From contig NZ_CP036537.1 in assembly GCF_021184025.1 (NCBI RefSeq), positions 1,550,001-1,614,000 on the forward strand: a stretch of 64,000 nucleotides of DNA, given 5' to 3'. Position numbers and translations under genes: made by a program. Below are positions 25,123-34,478 of the stretch, piece by piece (within the stretch, counting starts at the first letter, position 1; each line of letters begins with the position of its first letter). The stretch comes from Rhodopseudomonas boonkerdii. Lineage in GTDB: Bacteria > Pseudomonadota > Alphaproteobacteria > Rhizobiales > Xanthobacteraceae. The notes below the pieces were generated by a model. That model made no database searches, was not told the origin of the DNA, and saw only the letters and a program-made list of their open reading frames with translations.

Positions 25123-26016
25123 GTGAGCGAGCACAGCGCCGATTTCACCTCCGACCTCAACGGCGATCACGCCGGCGACAAGCATGTGGAGTCGCCGAGG
25201 CTGGCGCCTGGGCAAGGTGCAGACGGCGAGAAGAAAGAAGCGCCGAAACTCGGGGCACCCGGCCGGATCACACTGATGGGACCGACGCTCGACAGCGCGC
25301 AGCGCGACGATCACAAGCGCGAGCGTTCGTGGGAAGACATGGTCAATGCGGAGCCGCGCAGCGAGCAGGAGCAGAAGACCGGTACCGCGCGCATGCTGGC
25401 GATCGCTGCGATGATCGCGATCGGCATCACCGTCGGCGCAGTCGGCGGCTCGATGGCAACCTCCGGTCTCGGCAAGCTGCTTGCCGTGGATGACGGCAAG
25501 TCGGCCACCAGCGCGCTTGAGGACCACATCAACCGTCTCGAAAGCGAGGTCGCGGCGCTGAAAGCCGAGGCCGACAAGGCGGGCAAGGCCACCGTTGCCG
25601 CGCGTGCCAAGTTCAACGACCGCCTCGACAGACTGGAGAAGGCGCAGGCCGAGCCGAATGCGAAAATCGCCAAGCTCACCGAAGCCGTCGAGAAGCTGCG
25701 CGCGCCGCCACCGGCTGCTCCGGCGGCAGCTCCCGCCCCGGCCCCCGTTGCCTCCGCTCCGGCCAAGGAAGTGACGGGCTCGATCAACACCGCGCCGACA
25801 CCGGCGCCGAAACCCGAAGTCGCGCGTTTGCCGACAGTGGAAGGCTGGCGCATCCTCGATGTCGCCGCCGGCGGTGCCACGATCCAGGGCCGGCAGGGCG
25901 TGTTCGAGGTCTATCCTGGCGATCCCGTTCCCGGTCTCGGTCGCATCGACGCGGTGCGCAAGCAGGACGGCCGCTGGACGGTGGTCACCAGCCGCGGATT
26001 GATCGTCGCGCGCTGA
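25123..26016 (+). CDS. Inner-membrane protein with periplasmic coiled coil and conserved C-terminal domain
   Basis: 297 residues, GTG start with GGAG upstream. A hydrophilic N-terminal cytosolic part (about 1-85), one membrane helix (about 88-112, MLAIAAMIAIGITVGAVGG), a coiled coil (about 125-190), a Pro/Ala linker, and a C-terminal module GWRILDVAAGGATIQG...YPGDPVPGLGRIDAVRKQDGRWTVVTSRG. The last module resembles small beta domains of PilP-like envelope proteins, but this is a weak likeness. A hairpin terminator follows. Function unknown. Confidence 0.75.
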   Translation: MSEHSADFTSDLNGDHAGDKHVESPRLAPGQGADGEKKEAPKLGAPGRITLMGPTLDSAQRDDHKRERSWEDMVNAEPRSEQEQKTGTARMLAIAAMIAIGITVGAVGGSMATSGLGKLLAVDDGKSATSALEDHINRLESEVAALKAEADKAGKATVAARAKFNDRLDRLEKAQAEPNAKIAKLTEAVEKLRAPPPAAPAAAPAPAPVASAPAKEVTGSINTAPTPAPKPEVARLPTVEGWRILDVAAGGATIQGRQGVFEVYPGDPVPGLGRIDAVRKQDGRWTVVTSRGLIVAR

Positions 26017-26038
26017 TCTGTGCCCCATTGATTTCCAC

Positions 26039-26070
26039 AAAGGCCGCTGCCCGTGCAGCGGCCTTTGTTT
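26039..26070 (+). terminator. Rho-independent terminator
   Basis: AAAGGCCGCTGC and GCAGCGGCCTTT form a 12-bp stem with a 4-base loop, followed by GTTTTG, 22 bases after the preceding stop. Confidence 0.8.
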
Positions 26071-26108
26071 TGCGCTAGCCTCGCCTCCTGACCTGTCGGG
26101 ATGGTGCC

Positions 26109-27602
26109 GTGCGACGTCGTTCTCGCCTGTTTGCCCTGCTGCTGTGCCTCGCGCCCCTGGCCGCGCGGGCGGAGGGGCAACTGGCCGTCACCGATGCGAC
26201 GGCCTTGCACGCGCTGGAAACGTCGCGTTTCGGTCTCGCGCAGATGCTGGCGCCGCAGATGGCCGCGCCGATCGCCAACGATGCATTGTTCGCTTTGCCC
26301 GGAATGGTGCCGGTGCGGGGGGCGCTGGACGACGCCTTCACACGTTATCTCGCCGATCACCGCAACCGCGCACCGGGTGAAAGCATTGGCATCGGCGCCG
26401 GCCACGACGTGCTGCTGTTCGACCGGGCACTGCTCACCTCGCCTGAGGTTCGTTTCGTATTGGCCGGTATCGTCAATCGTATGGACCGCGCTTATGTCGC
26501 ACCGGAAACCTGCGGTGAAATCCGGCTGATCTACCGGCTGACGCGGACCGACGCCGGCAATGTGCCGCCGCGCCTCCCGATGACGCTCAATCTGGTGCTG
26601 CATGCGAAGCTGCCGGATGAGCGCGTGACCTGCGCCGATCTTGCCGCACGCTGGCTGGCCGCATCGGGTTTCATGGAAACGGGTGCTGCGCTGGCCGATC
26701 GGCTGATGGCGAGTGACGGCCCGCTGGCGAAGATCGATGCCGCGCAGATCGATCGCATCGAGACCAATCTGCAGATAGCGCATCGGCCGAAATCCGAAGT
26801 GGCGGAGTTCCGTACCGACTATCTGCAGAAGGTGTTTCGCCGCGAGGCATCCACGCAGATGTTCCGCGAAGTCCCGATGGAAAACCAGATCGACCGCGAA
26901 CGGCTGCTCGCGGATGCAGCGCTCGGCCGCGAATTTCGCGACTGGCTGCTCGCTCCCGCCAATCTTCGTGCGTTCGATCGTGGCACGGTGCTGTTCCCCG
27001 AAAAATTTCTCGCGACGACATCGCTTGCCGCGACCCCGGTCGGCTTTGCGCCCTCGGCACTGCAGCCGGCTTTCGGCCTGATGGTGGATGGGAAAGGGAA
27101 GGGCGTGTTTACCGAGAGCGATGTCGTCGCGGCGCTGGCGCAGGCCGCGAAAGGCGGCGCGCTGGAGAATATCCGCTCGCCGGCTGGGTTTGCGCGCCGC
27201 CTCAGCGACATCACCTGCGGCGGCTGTCACCAGATCCGCGGCATTGGCGGTTTTCATTTCACCGGCGTGGATTCGCTGGCTGCGCAGGCGGTGCAGGGCG
27301 CGGTGCCCGCATCGCCGCATTTCGTCGGCGATCAGCCGCGCCGTCGCGCCATCGTCATATCGATGCGCGATGGGAAGACGCCGGACTTTTCACGGGGCTT
27401 CTCCGATCGGCCGCAGATGCGCGGCAGCAGCGAACTCGCGGGAAATTCGGTCAATGATGGCTGGGGCGCGACCTGCTATCGCCGCGATGCGAAGGGGAGG
27501 CTCGATGCCAGCTTCGCATCATGGACCTGTGCCGAGGGGCTATCGTGTCAGCCGGTGGGCGACGATGCGGCGTCGCGCATCGGCATGTGTTTTGTGAAGT
27601 GA
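26109..27602 (+). CDS. Exported protein with one c-type heme motif, function unknown
   Basis: 497 residues, GTG start, signal peptide (RRRSRLFALLLCLAPLAARAEG). A single heme-binding CGGCH appears at about residue 376, followed by an HF that could supply an axial ligand region; further Cys residues near the C terminus (GATCYRR, TCAEGLSC, GMCFVK) could form disulfides. No known oxidoreductase domain was recognised. It is followed 13 bases later by a small membrane protein gene that may be cotranscribed. Possible periplasmic electron carrier or heme enzyme. Confidence 0.7.
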   Translation: MRRRSRLFALLLCLAPLAARAEGQLAVTDATALHALETSRFGLAQMLAPQMAAPIANDALFALPGMVPVRGALDDAFTRYLADHRNRAPGESIGIGAGHDVLLFDRALLTSPEVRFVLAGIVNRMDRAYVAPETCGEIRLIYRLTRTDAGNVPPRLPMTLNLVLHAKLPDERVTCADLAARWLAASGFMETGAALADRLMASDGPLAKIDAAQIDRIETNLQIAHRPKSEVAEFRTDYLQKVFRREASTQMFREVPMENQIDRERLLADAALGREFRDWLLAPANLRAFDRGTVLFPEKFLATTSLAATPVGFAPSALQPAFGLMVDGKGKGVFTESDVVAALAQAAKGGALENIRSPAGFARRLSDITCGGCHQIRGIGGFHFTGVDSLAAQAVQGAVPASPHFVGDQPRRRAIVISMRDGKTPDFSRGFSDRPQMRGSSELAGNSVNDGWGATCYRRDAKGRLDASFASWTCAEGLSCQPVGDDAASRIGMCFVK

Positions 27603-27615
27603 CGGGGACTGGACG

Positions 27616-27774
27616 ATGAATGAGACGGACAAAGAGATCAAGGACCGGGAAGCCGTCATCAATGAGAACGAAAGCAAGAAGCAGACGGTGAGCGACATCC
27701 GTGTGAGCGTATGGGCGGTGGCCGTCGCGGTGCTGCTGGGGCTCGGTTTCTTCGGGTGGCTGCTGGCGAGGTAG
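27616..27774 (+). CDS. Small membrane protein
   Basis: 52 residues: charged N-terminal half (NETDKEIKDREAVINENESKK) and one membrane helix (VWAVAVAVLLGLGFFGWLLA). It begins 13 bases after the heme protein gene with a weak GGGGA ribosome-binding site. Its composition, a charged cytosolic half plus one helix, is typical of real small proteins. Confidence 0.6.
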   Translation: MNETDKEIKDREAVINENESKKQTVSDIRVSVWAVAVAVLLGLGFFGWLLAR

Positions 27775-27865
27775 TACGCTCTCTTCCCCCTCTTCGCGTA
27801 CGGCCGGGCTACCGCATATGAATCGCGAGAAGCGTCCTGTGGCCGTGCCTTGCGAATGGCTACGC

Positions 27866-27976
27866 CATCCTTCGAGACGCGGCCGAAGACGGCCGCTCCT
27901 CAGGATGAGGGCAGAGTATGGTGCGATAGAAGACCCTCATGGTGAGGAGCCCGCAAAGCGGGTATCTCGCACCATG
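27866..27976. repeat. REP-pair element, copy C (tail-to-tail)
   Basis: Here the two units are in the opposite relative order to copies A, B, D and E: CATCCTTCGAGA...CTCCTCAGGATGAGGG on the plus strand, then CCCTCATGGTGAGGAG...TCTCGCACCATG on the minus. Inner stems are CGGCCG/CGGCCG and CCCGC/GCGGG. A GC-rich hairpin (28018-28040) follows, just after the CoA transferase stop on the other strand. Confidence 0.7.
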
Positions 27977-28045
27977 CAGGCCGAGCACTATCCGCATCGC
28001 TTTAACGGCAGATGTGCAAGCCCTCCGCAAGCGGGGGCTTAGGAA

Positions 28046-29251
<1,206 letters not shown>

Positions 29252-29394
29252 CGCGTCACTCCCAAAACCAATTGTTGTTTCTGCCGCCTGCCGGAATTTA
29301 ATTCCACGACGACTCCGGCGGCGCATTTGAACCATCTTGCATGGGGGATGCAACGGCCGGAAACGGGATACTGTGCTGCCATCTCGTGCTCCGT

Positions 29395-29503
29395 CCCTCA
29401 TCCTGAGGAGCCGCGTAGCGGCGTCTCGAAGGATGGGCGAAGAGCGCCGAGCCAAGCCATCTCATGGTTCGAGACGGCGCTACGCGCCTCCTCACCATGA
29501 GGG
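29395..29503. repeat. REP-pair element, copy D (head-to-head)
   Basis: Nearly identical to copy A (20169-20277) over the full 109 bases, including the GCCGC/GCGGC and GGCGC/GCGCC inner stems. The likeness extends to about 29582 (GGGCGACCAGCAGCGCCAAACTACG block in both). It lies in the 415-base gap between the CoA transferase and putA, which holds no gene. Confidence 0.75.
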
Positions 29504-29608
29504 ATGGAGTCTGCTGTGCTCCGTCTGGGCGACCAGCAGCGCCAAACTACGACTGCATTTCCAGTCAGACTCTCAGGATGAGGAGAAGAGATAAACCATT
29601 CAGCTATT

Positions 29609-29661
29609 TGTCCCGGTTCTGCGCAGCAGCGTTTCGCGCTGCAGCGCGTTCGGGACACGAG
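29609..29661. repeat. TGTCCCG palindromic repeat unit
   Basis: TTGTCCCGGTTCTGCGCAGCAG...CGCTGCAGCGCGTTCGGGACAC; it matches the units at 8424-8547. It lies just after the putA stop. Confidence 0.6.
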
Positions 29662-29666
29662 GCCGT

Positions 29667-32654
29667 CTACTCTTCCGCCGTCATCAATGCCGCATTACCA
29701 CCGGCTGCGGCGGTGTTGATGCTCACGGTCTGCTCGGTGGCGAAGCGCGTCAGGTAATGCGGGCCGCCGGCTTTCGGTCCGGTGCCCGATAGGCCAAAGC
29801 CGCCGAAGGGCTGTACGCCCACCACGGCGCCGATGATGTTGCGGTTCACATAGACATTGCCGACAGGCAGGCGCGCGATGGTCCGCTCGATCATGTCGTC
29901 GATGCGTGAGTGGATGCCGAGGGTGAGACCGAAGCCGGTGGCGGCGATGTCGTCCAGCACGCGGTCAAAATCCATGACGCGATAGCGCACGACATGCAGG
30001 ACCGGGCCGAACACTTCCTCGGTGAGTTGTTGGGCGCTGCTGAGTTCGAATATATGCGGTGCAACGAAGTTGCCGGATGGCGCGACACCGGCATGAAGCA
30101 GGCGCGCTTCCTGTTTCAACCGCGCGATATATGTATCGAGTTTCTGCTTCGCCTCTGAGTCGATGACAGGTCCTATATGGACTGCGGGATCGGTGGGATC
30201 GCCGATCTTCAGCTCGCGGGCGGCGCCGACGATCATCTCGATCACGCGCTCGGCCACGTCTTCCTGCAGAAACAGCAGTCGCAGCGCCGAGCAGCGCTGG
30301 CCGGCGGAGCGGAATGCGGAGGTGACCACATCGTCGGCGACCTGTTCGGGCAGCGCGGTGGCATCGACGATCATCGCATTGATGCCGCCGGTCTCGGCGA
30401 TCAGCGGAACGATCGGGCCATCCTTGGTCGCGAGCGTGCGGTTGATGGCGCGCGCCACGTCGGTCGAGCCGGTGAACACGACGCCAGCCGCTGCGGGATG
30501 CGCGACCAGCGCCGCGCCGATGCGGCCGTCGCCCTGTACGAGATGCAGCGCCTGCGCCGGTACGCCGGCTTCATACAGCAGTGCGATCGCCATGGCGGCC
30601 ACGCGCGGTGTTTGCTCGGCGGGTTTAGCGACCACGCTGTTGCCAGCCATCAGCGCTGCGGCGATCTGGCCGAGAAAGATCGCAAGCGGGAAATTCCATG
30701 GCGAGATGGCGACGAACACGCCGCGGCCGCGCAGTGCCAGCACGTTGCTCTCGCCGGTCGGGCCCGGCATGACTTCACCGGTGCCGAACAGCCTGCGGCC
30801 CTGCGCGGCATAATAGCGACAGAAATCGACGGCTTCGCGGACCTCGCCGAGGGCGTCGTCCAGCGTCTTGCCGCCTTCGTGCTGCAGCAGCGCAATGAAG
30901 GACGCACGGCGCTGTTCGAGCAAGCCGGCAGCGCGCGTCAACATTGCGGCACGCTGGTCCGCAGATGTTTGGTTCCAGGCCACGAAACCCGCTATGGCAT
31001 CGGCGATGGCCTTGCTGGCCTGCTCCGCCGTTGCATGCGGCGTCTGCCGGCTTGCCGGCTTGCTCGCCGCGACATCTGCCAGCAGCCGATCCAGTGCCTT
31101 GCGTTCGCCGAACTCTATCCCGGACGAGTTCGCGCGTTCAGCGCCATAGAGATCGCGCGGCAGCGGAATATGCGCATGGTTCGCGCGGCCTGCGCTGCCG
31201 ATCAGGTCCTCCGGCCGCTGCAGCAGGGTCGAGACAGGTATGGTCTCATCCGCTGCAAGGGCCACGAAGGACGAGTTGGCGCCATTCTCCAGGAGTCGCC
31301 GCACCAGATAGGCGAGCAGATCGCGGTGGCTGCCGACCGGCGCGTAAGTGCGCCAGCGGACGTCCGGCCGGTCCTTGCCGAGCTGCGCATAGAGCGCATC
31401 GCCCATTCCGTGCAGACGCTGGAATTCGTAGCCGCCATCGTCCGCAAATGCGAGGATGGTCGCCACCGTCAGCGCATTATGCGTGGCGAATTGCGGAAAG
31501 ACGCGCGGCCGCAACGCGAGCAGCTTCCGGGCGCAGGCGATGTAGTTGAGATCCGTCATCGCCTTGCGGGTGAAGACCGGATAGCCGTCCAGCCCGCGCT
31601 CCTGCGCGCGCTTGATCTCGGTGTCCCAGTAGGCGCCCTTGACGAGCCGCACCATCAACCGACGATCATGCTTGCGCGCCAAAGCATCGATATGATCGAT
31701 CACATCCGCGCAGCGCTTCTGATAGGCCTGGACCGCGAGCCCAAAACCGTCCCAGCCCGTGAGCGAATCCTCGGCGAGGACGGTGTCGATCACGTCGAGC
31801 GAGAGTTCGAGCCGGTCGGCTTCCTCTGCATCGACGGTGAAGTTGAGATCATAACGCTTCGCCTGCTGCGCCAGCGCGATCAGGCGTGGCACCAGTTCGG
31901 TCATCACCCGCCCGCGGCTGATGGCCTCGAAGCGCGGATGCAGCGCGGAGAGTTTTACGGAGATGCCCGGCCGATCGGGCAAAGGCTTGTTGCCAGCCGT
32001 GCGGCCGATGGCGTCGATGGCCGCGGCATAGGAATCGTAATAACGCTGCGCATCGTCCGCCGTGCGGGCGCCTTCGCCGAGCATGTCGTAGGAGTAGCGC
32101 GGCGCACGCCCGGCGCTTTTGCGCGCCCGGTCCAGCGCGTCGCCGATGGTTTCGCCGAGCACGAAATGACTGCCCATCAGCCGCATGGCCTGCCGCGTGG
32201 CCGCGCGCACCGCGGGGAGGCCGATGCGTTTGGCGAGACGGCCGAGCGTGCCCTGCGGCGTTTCGCCAGGCTGGATCGCGCGTTGCGACAGGCCGAGCGC
32301 CCAGGCGGAGGCATTGACCAGGAATGCGCTCGATCTGGTTTCATGATGGATGAAATCGCCCTCCGCCAGCTTGTCCTCGATGAAGGCATCGGCCGTGCGC
32401 GCATCCGGCACCCGCAGCAGCGCCTCGGCCAGCACCATCAGTGCGAGGCCTTCTCTCGTGGAGAGCGCATATTCCCGCAGCATGTCCTCGACGCCGCCGA
32501 ACCGGTCGTCGCGGGCGCGGACTGCCGCGATCAGCCGTACCGCCGAGGCGTCGATGCGGGCGTTCTGCTCCGGCGTCAGACTGGCCTCAGCCAGAAGCCG
32601 TGCGGCGATGATGGTATCGTCGGGCGCGTAAGGAGCCGAGAAAACGGGCATCAT
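29667..32654 (-). CDS. putA: Bifunctional proline dehydrogenase / L-glutamate gamma-semialdehyde dehydrogenase
   Basis: 995 residues: the minimal (type A) PutA as in Bradyrhizobium, without the DNA-binding N terminus of the E. coli protein. The FAD-binding PRODH barrel covers about 80-430 (VKLSALHPRFEA, VRLVKGAYWDTEIKRAQ, FATHNALTVA). The aldehyde dehydrogenase half covers about 480-980, with SPWNFPLAIFLGQIAAAL, the catalytic Cys in SAGQRCSALR and GGFGLSGTGPKAGG. It oxidises proline to glutamate in two channelled steps on the inner membrane. A regulator such as PutR is not adjacent. Confidence 0.97.
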   Translation of the reverse strand: MMPVFSAPYAPDDTIIAARLLAEASLTPEQNARIDASAVRLIAAVRARDDRFGGVEDMLREYALSTREGLALMVLAEALLRVPDARTADAFIEDKLAEGDFIHHETRSSAFLVNASAWALGLSQRAIQPGETPQGTLGRLAKRIGLPAVRAATRQAMRLMGSHFVLGETIGDALDRARKSAGRAPRYSYDMLGEGARTADDAQRYYDSYAAAIDAIGRTAGNKPLPDRPGISVKLSALHPRFEAISRGRVMTELVPRLIALAQQAKRYDLNFTVDAEEADRLELSLDVIDTVLAEDSLTGWDGFGLAVQAYQKRCADVIDHIDALARKHDRRLMVRLVKGAYWDTEIKRAQERGLDGYPVFTRKAMTDLNYIACARKLLALRPRVFPQFATHNALTVATILAFADDGGYEFQRLHGMGDALYAQLGKDRPDVRWRTYAPVGSHRDLLAYLVRRLLENGANSSFVALAADETIPVSTLLQRPEDLIGSAGRANHAHIPLPRDLYGAERANSSGIEFGERKALDRLLADVAASKPASRQTPHATAEQASKAIADAIAGFVAWNQTSADQRAAMLTRAAGLLEQRRASFIALLQHEGGKTLDDALGEVREAVDFCRYYAAQGRRLFGTGEVMPGPTGESNVLALRGRGVFVAISPWNFPLAIFLGQIAAALMAGNSVVAKPAEQTPRVAAMAIALLYEAGVPAQALHLVQGDGRIGAALVAHPAAAGVVFTGSTDVARAINRTLATKDGPIVPLIAETGGINAMIVDATALPEQVADDVVTSAFRSAGQRCSALRLLFLQEDVAERVIEMIVGAARELKIGDPTDPAVHIGPVIDSEAKQKLDTYIARLKQEARLLHAGVAPSGNFVAPHIFELSSAQQLTEEVFGPVLHVVRYRVMDFDRVLDDIAATGFGLTLGIHSRIDDMIERTIARLPVGNVYVNRNIIGAVVGVQPFGGFGLSGTGPKAGGPHYLTRFATEQTVSINTAAAGGNAALMTAEE

Positions 32655-32758
32655 GCACAGCCTCGAATGCGGAATCGTCGGAGAAAGCCCGGGCGCTTGG
32701 CATCATAGGAGCCCTCGGCTAGTTTCGGCAAAGGCTTCGATGGGGCAGTGACGGATTG

Positions 32759-33394
32759 ATGTCGTTCGGGAATTTTCAACGTGGCGCGCTGGTCGCGGCC
32801 GGTCTTCTGTTCGGTGTCGCACAGGTGTCGCCGGCCCGCGCCATCGAGATGTCGCGTGAGATCGCCGATCTCTATACGTCGGTATCTATCTATCCGCCCT
32901 CGGCGAGTTCCATGACGGTCTGCTACGGCTTCGTCTGCCGGCGCCGCCATATCTTCGATTTCTCGGCGGGGGATCGCGCGGCGCTCGGCAAGATCATGGC
33001 CGCTGGCAAGGCCTCCGCGGCAGCCGAGCGCGCGGCCGTACAGAAAGCAGTGATCTGGTTCGACCGTCGTCTCGGTCCGGTGCTCGGCACCGACAAGCGC
33101 ATCGCCAAGGCGGATTTTCGCTATTTCGACGATAAGCACAATTACGATTGCTGGGACACGACGCGTAACGTCACCAGCCTGCTGCTGGTCATGCAGGACT
33201 GGGGTTTGTTCAGGCATCACACCGTCGGCAATCCGCGATATCGCGGCAATGCGCTGGTGCTGCAGACGCCGCACAACACCGCGGTGCTGCGCGACAGGGC
33301 GACAGGTACCGAGTGGTCGGTGGATATGTGGACCCAGGCCTATGCGCAGCCGCCGGCGGTGATGCCGGTCGCGCAATGGGTCAAAGAGGATTGA
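32759..33394 (+). CDS. Exported protein with possible Cys-His-Asp triad (transglutaminase/peptidase-like)
   Basis: 211 residues with a signal peptide (about 1-29, ending SPARA). The mature part contains VCYGFVCRRRH (a possible disulfide) and three well spaced blocks: DCWDTTRN (Cys about 130), PHNTAVL (His about 175) and WSVDMWTQ (Asp about 192). This Cys...His...Asp order and the local pattern (wGL, RG, pHntAVl, w.vD.W) match the active-site layout of transglutaminase-like cysteine proteins. Divergent from putA with a 104-base gap. A role in the envelope is inferred; no family name was recognised. Confidence 0.7.
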   Translation: MSFGNFQRGALVAAGLLFGVAQVSPARAIEMSREIADLYTSVSIYPPSASSMTVCYGFVCRRRHIFDFSAGDRAALGKIMAAGKASAAAERAAVQKAVIWFDRRLGPVLGTDKRIAKADFRYFDDKHNYDCWDTTRNVTSLLLVMQDWGLFRHHTVGNPRYRGNALVLQTPHNTAVLRDRATGTEWSVDMWTQAYAQPPAVMPVAQWVKED

Positions 33395-33570
33395 GGGGCA
33401 GGGACGACCCGGAGGGCGTGGAGGCTGAAAAGGGGCTGGCTGCTGCGAAAACAGCTCCATCCGCGCGTCGCTGCCTCGTTCGCAGCACGCAACACACACC
33501 ACGCAGGGGAGGCCTCATAGCCGCCCTGCCAAATGCATTTCCGATCGATGGCGTTCTTGATTTCGCCCGT

Positions 33571-33590
33571 GCTGGCCGATACAGGCCAGC
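33571..33590 (-). terminator. Hairpin after the cold-shock gene
   Basis: GCTGGCC and GGCCAGC around a 6-base loop, 30 bases after the cold-shock stop. No T tract, so a weak or Rho-assisted terminator. Confidence 0.35.
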
Positions 33591-33620
33591 GACCCCAATC
33601 ACGCCCGTTTCAGATCCGGA

Positions 33621-33821
33621 TCAGACCTTGAGATTCTCGGCCGAGGTCTTGCCGCGGTTGGCGACTTCCTCGAATTCGATCGTCTGGCCTTCGTTCAGCG
33701 ACTGCAGGCCAGCCTTCTGGACCGCAGAGATATGCACGAACACGTCCTTGCCACCGGTCGCCGGCTGGATGAAGCCATAGCCCTTGGTCGCGTTGAACCA
33801 CTTCACAGTACCTTTAGGCAT
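33621..33821 (-). CDS. Cold-shock protein, CspA family
   Basis: 66 residues, a single cold-shock domain. RNP1 appears as KGYGFIQP and RNP2 as VFVHISA. It binds single-stranded RNA and DNA and acts as an RNA chaperone. GGAG precedes the ATG at 33821. The 289-base region upstream (33822-34110) has no gene and probably carries the promoter and a long leader, as usual for csp genes. Confidence 0.95.
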   Translation of the reverse strand: MPKGTVKWFNATKGYGFIQPATGGKDVFVHISAVQKAGLQSLNEGQTIEFEEVANRGKTSAENLKV

Positions 33822-34110
33822 CACGTCGTCTCCGCGGGATCTCATGCAAGAACGAATGACCAATCCCCGCCCACCGGTCGATCCGACCCGCACAGCTTAC
33901 GCGCGGGCAACACAGCTTGACAGCACAAAGGGTAGGCGGCAATCGCCAATTTTGCGCTCTGCGCGAAATCGCGCGACACCGATGGTCGCATGCGCCAGCG
34001 CGGCGTGGCGGAAAGTCGCGAAACGGCAAGTGTAGCTTGGCTGCTGCATGGCGTGACGCATGGCGACAGCCCTCGCCGGCGGGCGGGGGCTCGTCGCCAC
34101 GGCGCGGCGA

Positions 34111-34353
34111 TCAGTAGCAGCGATTGAAGGTGCGCCAGCGCAAGCCATAGGGGGTCATCACGCGGCGGGTGACATAACAGCCCGGGCCGGGATCGACAAA
34201 GCCGACGCGGAAGCCGGGGCCGTAGAAGCCGCCGTGATAGTGATGATGATAGCCGTGCCAGCCCCAGCCATGGGCGGAAGCGGCGGAAGGGGCGAGCGCG
34301 GCGGCGCCGAGCGACGCTGCGGCGACGGTTGCGAGAGCAAGTTTGCGAAACAT
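34111..34353 (-). CDS. Small exported His/Gly-rich protein
   Basis: 80 residues: signal peptide (FRKLALATVAAASLGAAALAPSAASA), then a HGWGWHGYHHHYHGG metal-binding-like tract and CYVTRRVMTPYGLRWRTFNRCY, whose two Cys may form a disulfide. This kind of short exported protein is very common in Bradyrhizobiaceae; the role is unknown. ATG at 34353 begins the signal peptide. Confidence 0.75.
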   Translation of the reverse strand: MFRKLALATVAAASLGAAALAPSAASAHGWGWHGYHHHYHGGFYGPGFRVGFVDPGPGCYVTRRVMTPYGLRWRTFNRCY

Positions 34354-34478
34354 GGTCGGTCTCCTGGCTTGGTGCGCGATGCGCTGGTTACAGGATCGGA
34401 TGTGATCCATCGCTCATTCGTCGCGCCCTTTTCAGGCCGGGTTCGAGGTCATTTCGCAGGAATTTTCTGAAGATCCAT

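Noticed and set aside
30177..32708. An 843-codon open frame opposite putA
   Set aside because: It is fully antisense to a clear bifunctional PutA, has no recognisable domain and arises from GC-rich codon bias. The same applies to long frames opposite bisC (42622-44790), the TonB receptor (9534-11453) and the P450s.
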